Assembly (NCBI GenBank): GCA_964030475.1
Contig: CAXIPT010000004.1
Coordinates: forward strand, 2,245,327-2,309,326
DNA length: 64,000 nucleotides
Source: Tethya wilhelma
Taxonomy: Eukaryota; Porifera; Demospongiae; Tethyida; Tethyidae
Direction: 5' to 3'
Shown here: positions 40,490 to 51,789 of the stretch, piece by piece
Position numbering within the stretch: the first letter of the stretch is position 1
How the letters are laid out: the number at the start of each line of letters is the position of its first letter
Translations under genes and position numbers: made by a program
The notes under the pieces: model-generated
What the model saw: only the letters and a program-made list of their open reading frames with translations
The model's database searches: none
Told to the model about the DNA's origin: nothing

Positions 40490-43408
40490 TCAGTTCCAGA
40501 ACTGAGGGACTTGTCAAATGAACTTGTTCCAGCTAAACAAAAGTGGAAAGAAATTGGTGAACAACTTGGAATCACTGATGAGCAATTTAAACAGTGGTCT
40601 CGTCTTGAATCCCGCAATAACCCGGCCCCAAAGATGCTCTGTTGTGTACTAGACTCCTTGTTGAAAGGTAACACCAGTGTCAGTCCAACATGGGACAATA
40701 TTATAAGGGTTCTTGAATCAGTTGGAGAGGTCGATCTAGCACAACAACTGAAGCTGAAATATTTAAAGCCAATAGGTGGTTCAGTAGCAACAGGTCAGTA
40801 TCAATGATAGTGGTTTTTCTTTCTTTGTTGTTTACTGGTAATATGTATGGGGGTGTGATCAAAAGGCGAAAACCTACTGAGCTACAAGCAGAGTGTTTAG
40901 CTGTTAGATTTTCAAGTGCTTGGGCCAAACTGCAGCCAACTGTTGACTGAGGACATCTAATAACTATCCTGCAAAAACTGCTGTTTTGTACTACTGACAT
41001 AATAATACAAGTGTTATGCTTGCAATTATTAAAATTCACCTATTGTTCTATTCCACACACTCTACATCAAAAGGAGCTTCCACTAGTAAGGTCCAAAGTG
41101 GCCAACAGCCAGGTGGCATGTTACAAAGACCAACTATCATATGGAGTGGACAAATGGAACTACCTGAAGTGGTAAATACACACTGATTCTTCCTCAAGGT
41201 CATAATCGTGTGTCTTTGTTTTCCAGCGTGACAACCAGCGACAGATGCGTCACATCCAGTGCAATGTCTTGACATCAAAACCAGATATCATCCGTGATAT
41301 GTATGTGACACTGACTATCACAGCCTCATTCCCACGCCGGCAGGCTCTTCACCATGTAGTTTTGAATTTGATGGTCTTTACTTTGAATATCATGTTTTGA
41401 TCCATGGTCTTTACTTTGAATATCATGTTTTGATGGTCTTTACTTTGAATACCAGTAAAGATCACGAGAGTTTTGTTGTAGTAAAGTAGGAACAGAGAGT
41501 TAGGCCTTCGAATGAAGCTAGCACTATAGTTGTGTGTTTGGTCATGCTATTTATCAAACCAATCCGCTCATGGCATGCAATTTTCAGGAATCCAGGATTA
41601 TGGCCCTCCAAGATGACAATAAACTCCTATCCCAAGTCAATCTTTGTACGTTGACAACATGACATTATTTATAACTGGTTGCCTAATTTTCATATTTTTG
41701 TATGTCTGTGTAACTAATAATTAAATCATGTTTTTATTTTATTTTAGCAGAAAATTTTCAATCTATAATATACTTTCATTGTATGCAAAATTTGATCTTG
41801 ACATTGATTATAGAAAATAGTCATCCATGGCAAAAACTAGAAGTCATGATCTAAAGCAATGTGATATTAATTTTCTTTTTCTTTTTTGCTCCATTTTAAT
41901 CTACTCCATTCTGTTTTTGTTTCCTTCCAGAACTCCATCATGCGTGCAATGAAGTTCCAGCCAGGTGCTGCTGCAGTGAAGACTGTCACATTCCAGTTCC
42001 ATGAGAATCCTCAAACAGTGACCAAGCTTCGAATGCTCATGACCAGTGAAGTGAAGAATGTGAGTAATCATTTAGACTTAGTGTTGACATACAAATATTA
42101 AGCAACCAATGGTACAGACCTCAATTTTGATCCTACATACACATTTGTTCTTGTGTGCTGCATATTTAACTTATTATTATACACTTGGCATGCTAGCATT
42201 CACATTCTAGCATCTACATCATTAATTTAATGCTATTTAGTGGTCATATTAACTGTACATAATTATAATTATGATACTACAGTTTGCCATAGTGCAGCTG
42301 GTTGATGCCCAGGCGGTGCAGTGTCCCATCAGAGCTCTCATACTGGTGTGGAATGATAAGCAGAAGCAGTTTACAGGCCTCATCCCACTGGAACAGGTAT
42401 ACCACTTCTGTAGTTTAATCTATAGGGGTACAATGTACTTGTGTACAAGTGGAGGAGAGTCCAGACTATGTATGCCCTCACATAGCACTAGCTGACTCAT
42501 TGTCATCTATCATCCAAGTAACAATTATTGGTATGGGTTTTTTTTTGTTTGTTTTTTTTTGGGGTTTCCAATTATAAAATCAGTATCCATGGCACTCAAT
42601 CGCTGTCTGTTTGAGTACGTACATTACATTTAGTCTGTATTATTACTGTCTCCAACTCACTTGTCATCTTTGGAGGTTTAGTTCTACTGTCTCACATGCA
42701 CACACAATCATGTCAATCACAGGAGAAGTTTGTGCAAGTGGTCTCACAGGTGTTGTTTCAACGTCGACAAATGCAACAACAACAACTACAACAACAGCAG
42801 CAGCAACAATCTACGGTGTGTTTTAGACCATTAAAAAGTATCTCAAAGTTAGTATTGTCCAAATTATACCAGGCTATGTTCTTATCAAGCTAAACCTTTT
42901 TCTACTATCCCTGATGGCATTTTGAGTTATTAAGGGGTTGAATATAATTGTCGTTGTTTGACTCTTATTGTTAGTTGTTTGTTTATCTACAGCAGAACCC
43001 TGGCTTTCAACCACAGGGTTCTCAGCCTTCTTCATCCCAGCCATTGGGTGGTAACCCAGTTCAACCATCAGCTCAACCAGGACTCCAGACCCAAGGAGGA
43101 GGAGGCCAGCAGACCACAGGGACAGCAACAGCAATGGCAGCGCGGGAAATGGATCCTAATATGGCGGGGCAAACCTCCAATGTGCCAGCACAGAGCCAAC
43201 AGCCTCAGCAGGGCCAGCAAGGTGCATCACAGCAACCACCACAGATGGGAGTAGGACAACAGCAACAACAGCAGCAAGTACAACCATCCACTGGAATGCC
43301 TCAACCACACACAGTATGTTAGTTGTATGAGTCACACTGTAGGAGCTCCTGTTGCAAGCTAAAGTTGCACCTATCCATGTGTACATACTTAAGGGTGTAC
43401 ACACACAT

Positions 43409-43496
<88 letters not shown>

Positions 43497-44818
43497 NNNN
43501 NNNNNNNNNNNNNNNNTCCAAATGTTAAAATGATTTCAGTTCACGACTGACATAATACCCAGTACTAGTGCATGATTATTACAAGAGAAATGCATTAGTT
43601 TTCACACACTCACACACACACACACACACACATACACACACACACACACACTCACACACTCACACACACACACACACACACGTATGCATGCACACATGCA
43701 CACGCACACACACACACACACACACATGCATATGTACACACATACATGCACACAAATGCACACTGTGTTTTCATTGCATCACTGTAGAAGTAGCTCATCA
43801 TCCCTGCTTATGATTATTTTTATTCTTTCTTTTTTTTCTTAAATCCTCTGAGTGTTTTATTAATACAAGGTAGCATTGGGAGCAACTTAGTGTATGCTTT
43901 AAACTGCTCTATGTCATTGCAAACATAGGATCAACAACAACAACAACAACGTCAAAAGCAAATTGAAAGGGTCCAGGTCATCATCAATGCTTTGGCGAAC
44001 TCAGGACCTCAGCAACAGGAGCAGATTCTTCAACGATTCCCTACACTGACTCCAGAGCAGAAGCAACAGCTGCGCACCCGAGCCGACAACCTCAGACACC
44101 AGCAGATGATACAAGTACAACAGCAACAGCAGCAACAGCAAGGCTATGGGAATCAAATGGGAGGAGGTATGCATACACATTAGAATGACACACTGGTGAT
44201 CATTGCGGTCCACAGATTGGTAAAAAAAAATAAAATCATCCACAAAGAAGCTAAGAAAAATTTAACCGACATAAATTTTTGGTTCTTGTTTCAGGATTGT
44301 CATTTTCTCACACTTACTCCATGCCTAATTTCTGTGAAAAGTACATGTACCATAGTGAGGCTACAAGTAAAATATTTTGGGAATTCTGTGTTTGGTCAGT
44401 CTATCACGAAAAGTTTATCTATAGAGATAAGGGTATTAGCCTCATAAACCAGGCCCTCCCCGCTATGCTAAGCCCACGCTTAGCAATAAGCATAGCAGGG
44501 AGGGCCTGGTTTACTAGACTATATGGGTATTATGTAGAGATTGTGATTAGTTCACAATGTTTTGTGCCATTATCTTTAATGACTCTCTGTTACTGACCTA
44601 CATTCTGTTCAGGTATGCATTACCAGGCTGGTATGGCCATGACAAACCAAGGTGTTGGGATGCAGTGGCCACAGATGGGTGGAGGGGGCATGCAAATGGG
44701 GGGACGTATGGCTCCTTGGATGGGCTTTGCTCGACCTCCTAATCCCATGGCCCCCCAACAGCAACCCCAGCAACAATTCATGTTCCCTGAAAGTGGAATG
44801 TATCATTGGCAAAGTTAG
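40490..44818 (+). CDS. MED25-like ACID/PTOV protein, apparently with an N-terminal Death domain
   Basis: Ten exons, all phase-consistent: 40490-40793, 41074-41171, 41227-41300, 41588-41645, 41931-42059, 42283-42396, 42723-42815, 42993-43313, 43929-44166 and 44613-44818 (TAG). The first is a Death domain (KWKEIGEQLGITDEQFKQW to LAQQLKLKYL). Exons 2-7 match the MED25 ACID domain: IIWSGQMELPEV, NVLTSKP, WPSKMTINSYPKSIF, MKFQPGAAAVKTVTFQFHEN, CPIRALILVWNDKQKQFTGLI, KFVQVV. The rest is glutamine-rich and ends in a G/M/P-rich tail, like MED25 C-termini. MED25 docks transcription activators onto Mediator in the nucleus. No von Willebrand A domain, which starts normal MED25, was found. The Death-to-ACID join is inferred from strand, spacing (280 bp) and phase 1 to phase 1. 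Two adjacent genes is the alternative. The start codon lies upstream, unseen. Confidence 0.65.
41369..41450. repeat. tandem repeat of about 31 bp, nearly three copies
   Basis: Units of GGTCTTTACTTTGAATATC then ATGTTTTGAT; intronic within the MED25-like gene. Confidence 0.8.
43402..43516. repeat. (CA)n microsatellite ending in a 20-N gap
   Basis: CA units from about 43402 to 43496, then 20 N (43497-43516). A further CA-rich run with TATG and CTCA interruptions covers 43604-43756. All in one intron of the MED25-like gene. Confidence 0.95.
44436..44522. mobile_element. palindromic MITE (TAGCCTC family)
   Basis: TAGCCTCATAAACCAGGCCC pairs with GGGCCTGGTTTACTAGACTA around a GCTATGCTAAGC stem. 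GGGTAT occurs on both flanks but is not perfectly adjacent on the right. Intronic. Confidence 0.6.
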
Positions 44819-45149
44819 CAAAAACTAAATTCTGAATCAGTATATCACAAACAAAAACAATAACTAAATATCTACTCCATAATGATACAGAAGTAGTTTC
44901 ATCAATATTTGTACATGACCGTGTTTCTAAAATTAATCATTTATGGGTAAATAATTATTATAATGAACACTGTTACACAACACTTGGTGCACTAATCTGC
45001 TGCATAATATAATTATTATTATAATATATTCCCCTAAATAGAGTAGATCATCAGTACTCAGTTTGCCAGCATCACTCTGTGAAGCAACACAAGTGACATG
45101 CAGTCACAAACAAATTTATTCTTGAAGTGTCAGCCTAACTGTTTTGACA

Positions 45150-45222
45150 TAGCTTCATCCCCAGGCCCCTTTCTCCCTCCTTATTTTTTGAGCATGGAGG
45201 GGCCTGGGGATGATCAAAGCTA
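45150..45222. mobile_element. 73 bp palindromic MITE with 8-9 bp target duplication
   Basis: TAGCTTCATCCCCAGGCCCC pairs with GGGGCCTGGGGATGATC...AGCTA. Flanks GTTTTGACA at 45141-45149 and 45223-45231. Confidence 0.75.
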
Positions 45223-45597
45223 GTTTTGACACATGAATTTGATTACAGACACCCTCTTACCAGAGCTAAGAGGTACATATGTATTTGTATCCCGGGAAGC
45301 CATAGTATTAACACATTTTTTCACGGTGTATAACGTGAAGAAACGTGAGCAAGGGGAAAACCNTGCAAAGTTTCTGTGAGTTTTGTTGGTGTATAGAGTT
45401 AAAAGAGTGTCCTAAGGAGGCCTCTAAACATATTTGAAGCCTTATCTTTCTTTCTGTGAGAATTTATAAACATCAACATTTTGTATTGTGTCTATGGGAC
45501 AGACGACCCATTCCTACTGATAATTCTATCATACGTACGGTAGTATGGCACGCGCATCGTAACAAAATTCAACGACGTAATATGACATCGACAACGA

Positions 45598-45745
45598 CTG
45601 TATAACGATGTAATATTGCATTGAATCGACGTAATATTACATCGTGATCGATGTCGATGCAATATTACGCCGAAACGATGTAAATTGCCACCGTGTCCAC
45701 AACGGTGCAATATTACATCGTTTCGGCGTAATATTGCATCGCAAA
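45598..45745. repeat. cluster of palindromic CGATGTAATATTRCATCG-type motifs
   Basis: Five to six imperfect copies of a palindrome around (G/C)TAATATTAC or CAATATTAC, each bordered by ACATCG/CGATGT or GGCGTA. It lies between two Ns (45363 and 45749), so this piece may be misplaced. No gene is associated. Confidence 0.6.
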
Positions 45746-45905
45746 AAANACCAGTATTATTAGCAAGCCATCACACATTGCGATCACATTATATTATGTG
45801 TATACAACATATTGATCTCAATCAGTCCAGAATTTGATGCTGCATGCATGATATTATGCTTGTGTGACCATCACTTTAATTAATTTTATCATGCATAAAT
45901 ATAAT

Positions 45906-45953
45906 CATAGATATTAGAAGTAATACGGGCATATTACTTCTATAATATCTATG
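45906..45953. mobile_element. 48 bp minimal MITE with 7 bp target duplication (CATAGATA family)
   Basis: CATAGATATTAGAAGTAATA and its complement, almost without a loop. Flanks ATATAAT at 45899-45905 and 45954-45960. Confidence 0.75.
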
Positions 45954-46205
45954 ATATAATTATGTATTCCAATTCGGTATTTAGTGATTCGCCTACCATA
46001 TCTGCATGCAGGACAGTATTTTATAATGGGGGGGCTTATGTGAATGTTACATGCAGTGCCTTCCGAGCTTCAATTTTGAATTTGATCTGTCTTGATTAAT
46101 TTTTAATATACCTTTTATTGTCTATTATAGCTAAACACAAACTTAATGTTGGTAAATTAATCACAAAGTATAGTACAAAAATTATAAATATATTTAAGAT
46201 GAAAA

Positions 46206-49200
46206 TCAACAACATTGTTCCTTTTCTATCTCATCGGCAATGCCAGTTTGTCCCATCGCTTGTAATTTCTCGACTAACACTTCCCATGTTAGGGGATCAC
46301 CAGACTTTACTTTCACATTATCTTGTTTTCTTAGCCAAGCTAGCACTATGTCCATAAGGTCTTTGCCCTGGACAGTAAATGGGCTTAATCCTAGTAATCC
46401 TCCAAGAAGCTGTATCATATCTTTGTCCAGCTTTTTGAAATACAACAAGACTTGGCCCCAGTCATCTTCGGATAAGATCTTAGCTATACAAATAAACAAA
46501 GAAGGCACGAATGAATACATATATAGTCTAGTGTAATTACATGCACCCCGTGCCATCAACAAAAATATAATACCTGATTTAGAAGGTCTATTTTCCATTG
46601 ATGGTTGAGGTTGACTAGTTGATGGTTTGCCTTTGCTTACCATAGAAGAATTTGCTACAATAACAATATGTGATGAATATGCAGTAGCCAACATGTTAAC
46701 AAGTATCTGGTGATAAACATGTGGTTATAAACAAGCTCATTTACAGACTGTTGTGTGTATTGTGTTTATTGTGTTGTTGTAGCTCTGTCCTGTGTTGATA
46801 AGTGTTTATGTGACTACACCTTACTTGTAAATAGCGTTGATTGTCTTGTGTGTCCACCTTAATTTCTGTTACTATGTGTTGATAGGGAGCTGACTATTTA
46901 AGTAGCTGTGTTTTGTGTAAGGATTAGAATTAGTCATAGTCAAGATTATTCTGATGTACTCCAATGTTCTACAACTAATAAGAATACTTTAACTGTCAGT
47001 GTGACCAACCGGCGCTGGGCAGCGAACCTGGATCAGTCGCATGCAACACTAGTGGGTCGTGTTACAAAATTGGCGTAGTCGGCAGGATCTCTCAACAGTA
47101 AATCTCTTGGACAGAATCAGCAGACATGGCATCGAGGCCATTGGCACTTCCCGAGATCTTCACAGGAGAAGAAAGACAGAGTTTTAGCGACTGGGTGGAC
47201 CATTTCGAGAGCATTGCCACGGTGAACGAGTGGAGTGCAGATGCTAAGAAGAATTGGATCCGGGCTAGACTCACCGGAAGAGCAGCTACCTCTTTCAAGA
47301 GATTACTGGATGCAGAGAAGGACACTTACGACCATATTGTTGCAGCACTTAAACGAGAATGTTGATTATAATANCGCACTGCTTTGAATTTGAAATGGCG
47401 AACGGGCGCCATTTTGTTGAATGTCGCGAAATTAATGCCCGGCCACGCCCTTTTATACTCCGCCTCTTCGTTTAAGAAAAGGTTCGAGCCGGAGTGTAGG
47501 AAGGAAGTATTTATGGCGGAGTTCCAACGCAGGAAGAAGCGTCACACAGAGGACTGGGCATCTTTTGGAGAGAACCTGAGAGCGCTGGTGGAGAAGGCCT
47601 ATCCCACGCTGCAGGTGGAGGCACAGGAGCTCCTAGCGTTGAACCGTTTCCTCTCGGAGATTGTGGACCCGCAGCTTGCGTTTGGAGTACGCCAGAGAGC
47701 CCCTGCATCAGTGGACGCAGCAGTAGCAGCTACGTTGGAGCTGGAGACGTACCTGCAGAGACCCATGATGACAGTGGCTGGGGTGGAGCTGGAGGATCGC
47801 AGCGATGACGTCATGGCTGTGGCGTCTGCAGGAGCAAGACGGAGTATCGAGGATACGTTGGCACTGCTATTGAGGCGCATGGACAGGTTGGAGAAAGCAC
47901 TAGAGGGTGACGAGGAGAGGAGCCGTTACCGAGAGGATAGTGCAAGGGGCAACCTGCGACCATGGGATGATGGCAGGAGGAGACTAACGTGTTGGAGGTG
48001 TGATCAAGAGGGACATGTTGCGAGGAACTGTACCCAAATGACTCCTGGGAACTCTGCTGGGAAACACCAAACTGTGGGAGCGGTGAGCTGTGCTGACCAG
48101 GATCAGAATGAGTTTGAGCGAAGTGATTGTCACAGTGGACCAGGTACTGCAAATCGAGTGGATGTGGGGATGCGTATCAACACAGTTCATACAGTGAATA
48201 CTGCTGGAGATCAAGAGACCGACTGTTGTGTACGTGTTCAAGTACAAGACACCAGTGCCTGCTGTTTGGTTGATACTGGAGCAGCTGTATCACTGATTTC
48301 ACACGACTTATGGAACCGACTGGATGTCAAGCTGCCATTGGAGAAACCCGACTGCGAGCTAGCTGGAGTTCAAGGAAAACCGCTGAAGCTTCATGGATCA
48401 TGTACTGTCGAAGTGAAGTTCAGAGGAGTGGAAGCTACGTTCAAGACCAGGGTGTACATTGCAGATTCGATAACTACAGACGTGATTCTAGGACAAGATT
48501 TCCTCCAGGCGAATTACTGTGTGGTGGAGATGGGATCCATCAATCAACTTTGTTTTGCTGGTCACAAGAGTGTGGTTACAATGGGCCAAGGGGACCCATC
48601 CGATTCAAGTTGCGTCGCAGTGGTGGAGATAGCACGCAACGTTGCAAACCCCGATTCTGAGCTAGAGAAGATGGTGCCCGTGATTATCCCTGCTGGTTTG
48701 GCTGAAGCAGTTGGAGAGAAGCAAGCTAAAGAGAAGACAATTGCAATGGTGGAACCCGTGTCAGAAGAGTGTGACTTTGAAATCCTTTGTTCCAAGAACC
48801 ATGGTCGACCCCCTGAACCAGTTGTCATTCCTAAGATTAAAATTCGGGACGAATTTCTCGAAGGAGGGGGTGATGTGATGAATATGCAGTAGCCAACATG
48901 TTAACAAGTATCTGGTGATAAACATGTGGTTATAAACAAGCTCATTTACAGACTGTTGTGTGTATTGTGTTTATTGTGTTGTTGTAGCTCTGTCCTGTGT
49001 TGATAAGTGTTTATGTGACTACACCTTACTTGTAAATAGCGTTGATTGTCTTGTGTGTCCACCTTAATTTCTGTTACTATGTGTTGATAGGGAGCTGACT
49101 ATTTAAGTAGCTGTGTTTTGTGTAAGGATTAGAATTAGTCATAGTCAAGATTATTCTGATGTACTCCAATGTTCTACAACTAATAAGAATACTTTAACTG

Positions 49201-50701
49201 TCAGTGTGACCAACCGGCGCTGGGCAGCGAACCTGGATCAGTCGCATGCAACACTAGTGGGTCGTGTTACAATATCATTGGCAGATAAATAATTTATTGT
49301 TATAATTATAGCTGCATGAGCGCCATTATAATAGCTCGTTGGGCCGTATGCTCCTGCATGAATTTATACCTGAGTTTGGGCTGATTGTGATCAAAAAACT
49401 TGAACAGTCGCTCTCAACTCCTTTCAAGTTGACTTTGTAGTACAAATCAGGTATAGTAGCTGAAGTTTCATCATCAGGCCTTTTCCATTTAGCACTGAGC
49501 TCACAACTGGCGATATCAGCAGATACATCTTGCTTTGATTCCAAAATGAACTGTTCACTTATCTATACACACACAACATAATAAATCATTATAGTCAGTG
49601 ACCTTTGTTACAAAAGTCTTTATTCACATTCACTAGCTGCAGGTAGATTTTGGTAGTTCCTATAACTACCCTTTACCAGTCAAAATCTCTGGGTTGTATA
49701 CATGCACTAAGCTACTTTTGGGGCTCAGGTAAATGTGAATGGACTTTACTCAGAGTTTTCAGTTCTAACCTGTCGACGTGAGCATGGTTCAATTATCCAT
49801 CCATTGTCAGTGGTCACACCAGCCTCAGCAATGTCAACAGAAATGGTGGTGCTATCTTCCGAGAAGCAAAATGTTATCTTTCTCATGAGAGTCCAACCAC
49901 CTTGAGTATACTCCTGCTTCACAGCCTGTAGTTGACATAATTATCAATGCATGTATGACCAGATTATGTCATGATAGCCACATGTCAAGATAAAGAGTAC
50001 ACAAACATCGCTTTTTTATGCCACAATTTTAGAGTACTATGGAATGTAAATTGTCCATGCATGATTAATTTTGGTAAGAGCTAAACAATGACTAACCTCA
50101 AAGCATTCCTTCATTCTGGGCGTGACAATCAGCTTGATCAAGAACCAATCCAACATGGGACTATTTGGACGATAGTAAATCCATCCCGTGTATAAAATAG
50201 GTGGTTTTTTGCGCACAGCAGGTGTGGCTTCAGATCGCTTGAGAAATTTAGTGCGAGTTGGACCCAGCAATGAAGACCAGCTTAATCCAAAGAGAGAAAA
50301 TTTGGTTACGTTAAAAGTTCCCCAGTTTCGGTTACTTGAAAATTTTCCTCTGCGAAGGGGTTTAAAAGTATATGGTGGATTTTTTGTAGAACTCTGGGCA
50401 AAAATAGGTACCAAGGCTTTCATATCATCTTTTGTCTTTAGAGAACACCAATGTTCCAGTTCAATTGTGACGGGTTTTTCAAACACTTTGGATGGTTGAA
50501 TGTAGTAAACCGGACTGACTAAAGTATGCTTTTCAGGAAGCTTGAAACTACCAGACAGACTTGTTCCAACAGTGAATTCACATTGAGTATCGTGTTTTGA
50601 AAGTGCTCCTGGAGGTACATGTATCTTTAGACCATGCTTTTCCCAAGAAAGGGTTTGGAGTTCATCAGATTTCAAAACGACTAGCAAAGATTGGCTGATA
50701 A
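46206..50701 (-). CDS. ZU5 / Death gene (5' part missing, intron holds an LTR element)
   Basis: Five exons: 50097-50701 (ZU5, cut at the N at 50702), 49770-49925, 49370-49562, 46573-46654 and 46206-46483 (stop at 46206-46208). Phases match those of the 26833-34781 gene exon by exon. ZU5 (SWEKHGLKIHVPPGAL) and the following module (YTQGGWTLMRKITFC, TTDNGWIIEPC, ISEQFILESKQDVSAD) are over 85% similar to that gene. The Death exon (SEDDWGQVLLYFKKLDKDM, LLGGLLGLSPFTVQGK, PLTWEVLVEKLQAMGQTGIA) is instead closer to the single-domain Death genes. The Roc-COR part is absent because the exon ends abruptly at the N; this may be an assembly break or true loss. A 2.6 kb retrotransposon sits in the fourth intron. 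Confidence 0.65.
46669..49271 (+). mobile_element. short LTR retrotransposon encoding only gag and protease
   Basis: LTRs at 46669-47066 and 48874-49271 are each 398 bp and look identical; both run TGTGATGAATATG to GTGTTACA. A primer-binding site-like TGGCGTAGTCGGCAGGAT begins at 47071, and a purine tract (GAAGGAGGGGG) precedes the 3' LTR. AATAT occurs at both outer junctions as a likely 5 bp target duplication, overlapping the LTR end by one base. There is no reverse transcriptase, RNase H or integrase: the frame passes from protease straight to the purine tract. It is inserted, on the opposite strand, in an intron of the ZU5/Death gene. Confidence 0.85.
47126..48892 (+). pseudogene. retrotransposon gag-protease frame, interrupted
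   Basis: The frame from ATG 47126 (MASRPLALPEIFTGEER, a gag N-terminus) stops at 47363-47365. The continuation (RFEPECRKEVFMAEFQ...) opens in the frame that ends at 48892. About 110 bp carrying an N (47375) separates them and looks like an insertion or a bad join. The second part has a zinc knuckle (CWRCDQEGHVARNC, C-x2-C-x4-H-x4-C) and a retroviral-type aspartic protease (CCLVDTGAAVSLIS, later VILGQDFLQ). It ends in EFLEGGGDV over the purine tract. Particle formation and polyprotein processing are the known roles. Reverse transcription would depend on another element. Confidence 0.75.
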
Positions 50702-50975
50702 NATACAATAAAGTCACATAATGGTGTGCATATTGTATAATTATAATACAATGAATTATTGGGTGTCCACCATGCTAAATAATTAATCAAACTCTGCCAG
50801 TGTATTTGACATCTGTGCACGAGTCATTGCCTGTGGGGTCACTGTAGGCATAGCATTAAAGTTTATAGTGCATCCATGTAAATTCTGAAGAGATATAGTT
50901 GGAACTTGATGAGAAGATGATGCAGACATATCAATAGTATGAGTTTTGCTTGACATATGTTGGCTAATGTCATTA
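50702..50975. other. short spacer after an assembly N
   Basis: Starts at the N that truncates the ZU5 exon. AT-rich; the minus-strand frame continues from the recombinase fragment but without recognisable domain. Confidence 0.4.
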
Positions 50976-51135
50976 AACAAGATGGTCCAGGAGCATTTGA
51001 GAGTATAGAAAATACAGCTTTATGTTGTGTATCATCTACTCTTTCATAAGATCTCAAAACCTCCAAAGAACGGTGTCCTGTTCGTTCTTGGATTACTTTC
51101 TCAGGTACTCCACGTCTCTGTAGCTGACGATGCAC
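50976..51135 (-). pseudogene. tyrosine recombinase C-terminal fragment (Crypton-like)
   Basis: Encodes RRGVPEKVIQERTGHRSLEVL then RSYERVD. The RTGHRS...R.Y pattern carries the second catalytic H-x-x-R region and ends with the YER that would include the nucleophilic tyrosine, as in Crypton-type and domesticated tyrosine recombinases. The N-terminal part is missing: upstream sequence (51136 onward) does not continue the domain. A mobile-element relic next to the broken ZU5 exon. Confidence 0.5.
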
Positions 51136-51465
51136 GTAAACTCTGATTTGTTTTGCGTCCTTGGATTCCAGCAGAAATGCACATTTTCTTCAACTTTGAA
51201 CACAAGATATTTTTTCCGATAGGAACCGAACTATACCATGGTGTACCTGGATTGCTTGAAATTCTTTCAAGAGGTCCAAGTCTTTCTCTACAGCATCTGA
51301 TGGTAGCTTGCTTATATACATGTCAAGAATGCGGACTAGACATCGTTCACCTGCTTCTGGAGTTGGAAATAGTGGCTCTTCACTCGAAGCTGCTTGAAAC
51401 TGCCATTTCTATTCTTTGCCATAGTTTTACTGTGCATGTGCAATAGAGAGCCAATCATGTTGAAT

Positions 51466-51730
51466 ACAAGTACAAAAACATTGGAAATGTAATGAGACAC
51501 AGGAATGGCTAAATCGTAAAAAGAACGCAAACAAGATGGAATGGCTGTTGAGTGTGTGCAGAATTCTTCCTGTATGGGCTGCATTTAACAATCTCCTTAT
51601 TGAGTCTCTCATTTTGCCCACAGGAAGAATTCTTTACACACTCTTAACAGCCATTCCATCTTGTTTGCGTTCTTTTTACGATTTAGCCATTCCTGTGTCT
51701 CATTACATTTCCAATGTTTTTTGTACTTGT
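51466..51730. mobile_element. foldback element with 105-110 bp arms, copy 2
   Basis: From ACAAGTACAAAAACATTGG to CCAATGTTTTTTGTACTTGT, with the same arm content as copy 1 at 35878-36149. The right-hand flank (51731-51790, TTGTTCTCATTTTTCCATAA) matches the inverted left flank of copy 1, so the mobilised unit may be larger and asymmetric. Confidence 0.8.
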
Positions 51731-51789
51731 TTGTTCTCATTTTTCCATAATTCTACAAATAACAATTGAGTTGGTGTGTGTAGCTAGCT

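Noticed and set aside
37889..40793. Direct splice of the MADLG exon to the Death exon at 40490
   Set aside because: The phases do not match (2 against 0) and the join gives a stop within a few codons.
44001..44243. Leucine-rich minus-strand frame
   Set aside because: Complement of the glutamine-rich (CAG/CAA) exon of the MED25-like gene.
45598..45745. Integrated circular ssDNA virus origin
   Set aside because: Only the motif is present; there is no Rep or capsid frame, and palindromes of this form can arise by chance within a satellite. Kept only as a low-confidence observation.
47511..48828. Minus-strand frames across the retrotransposon
   Set aside because: They are shadows of the gag-protease frame, without domains.
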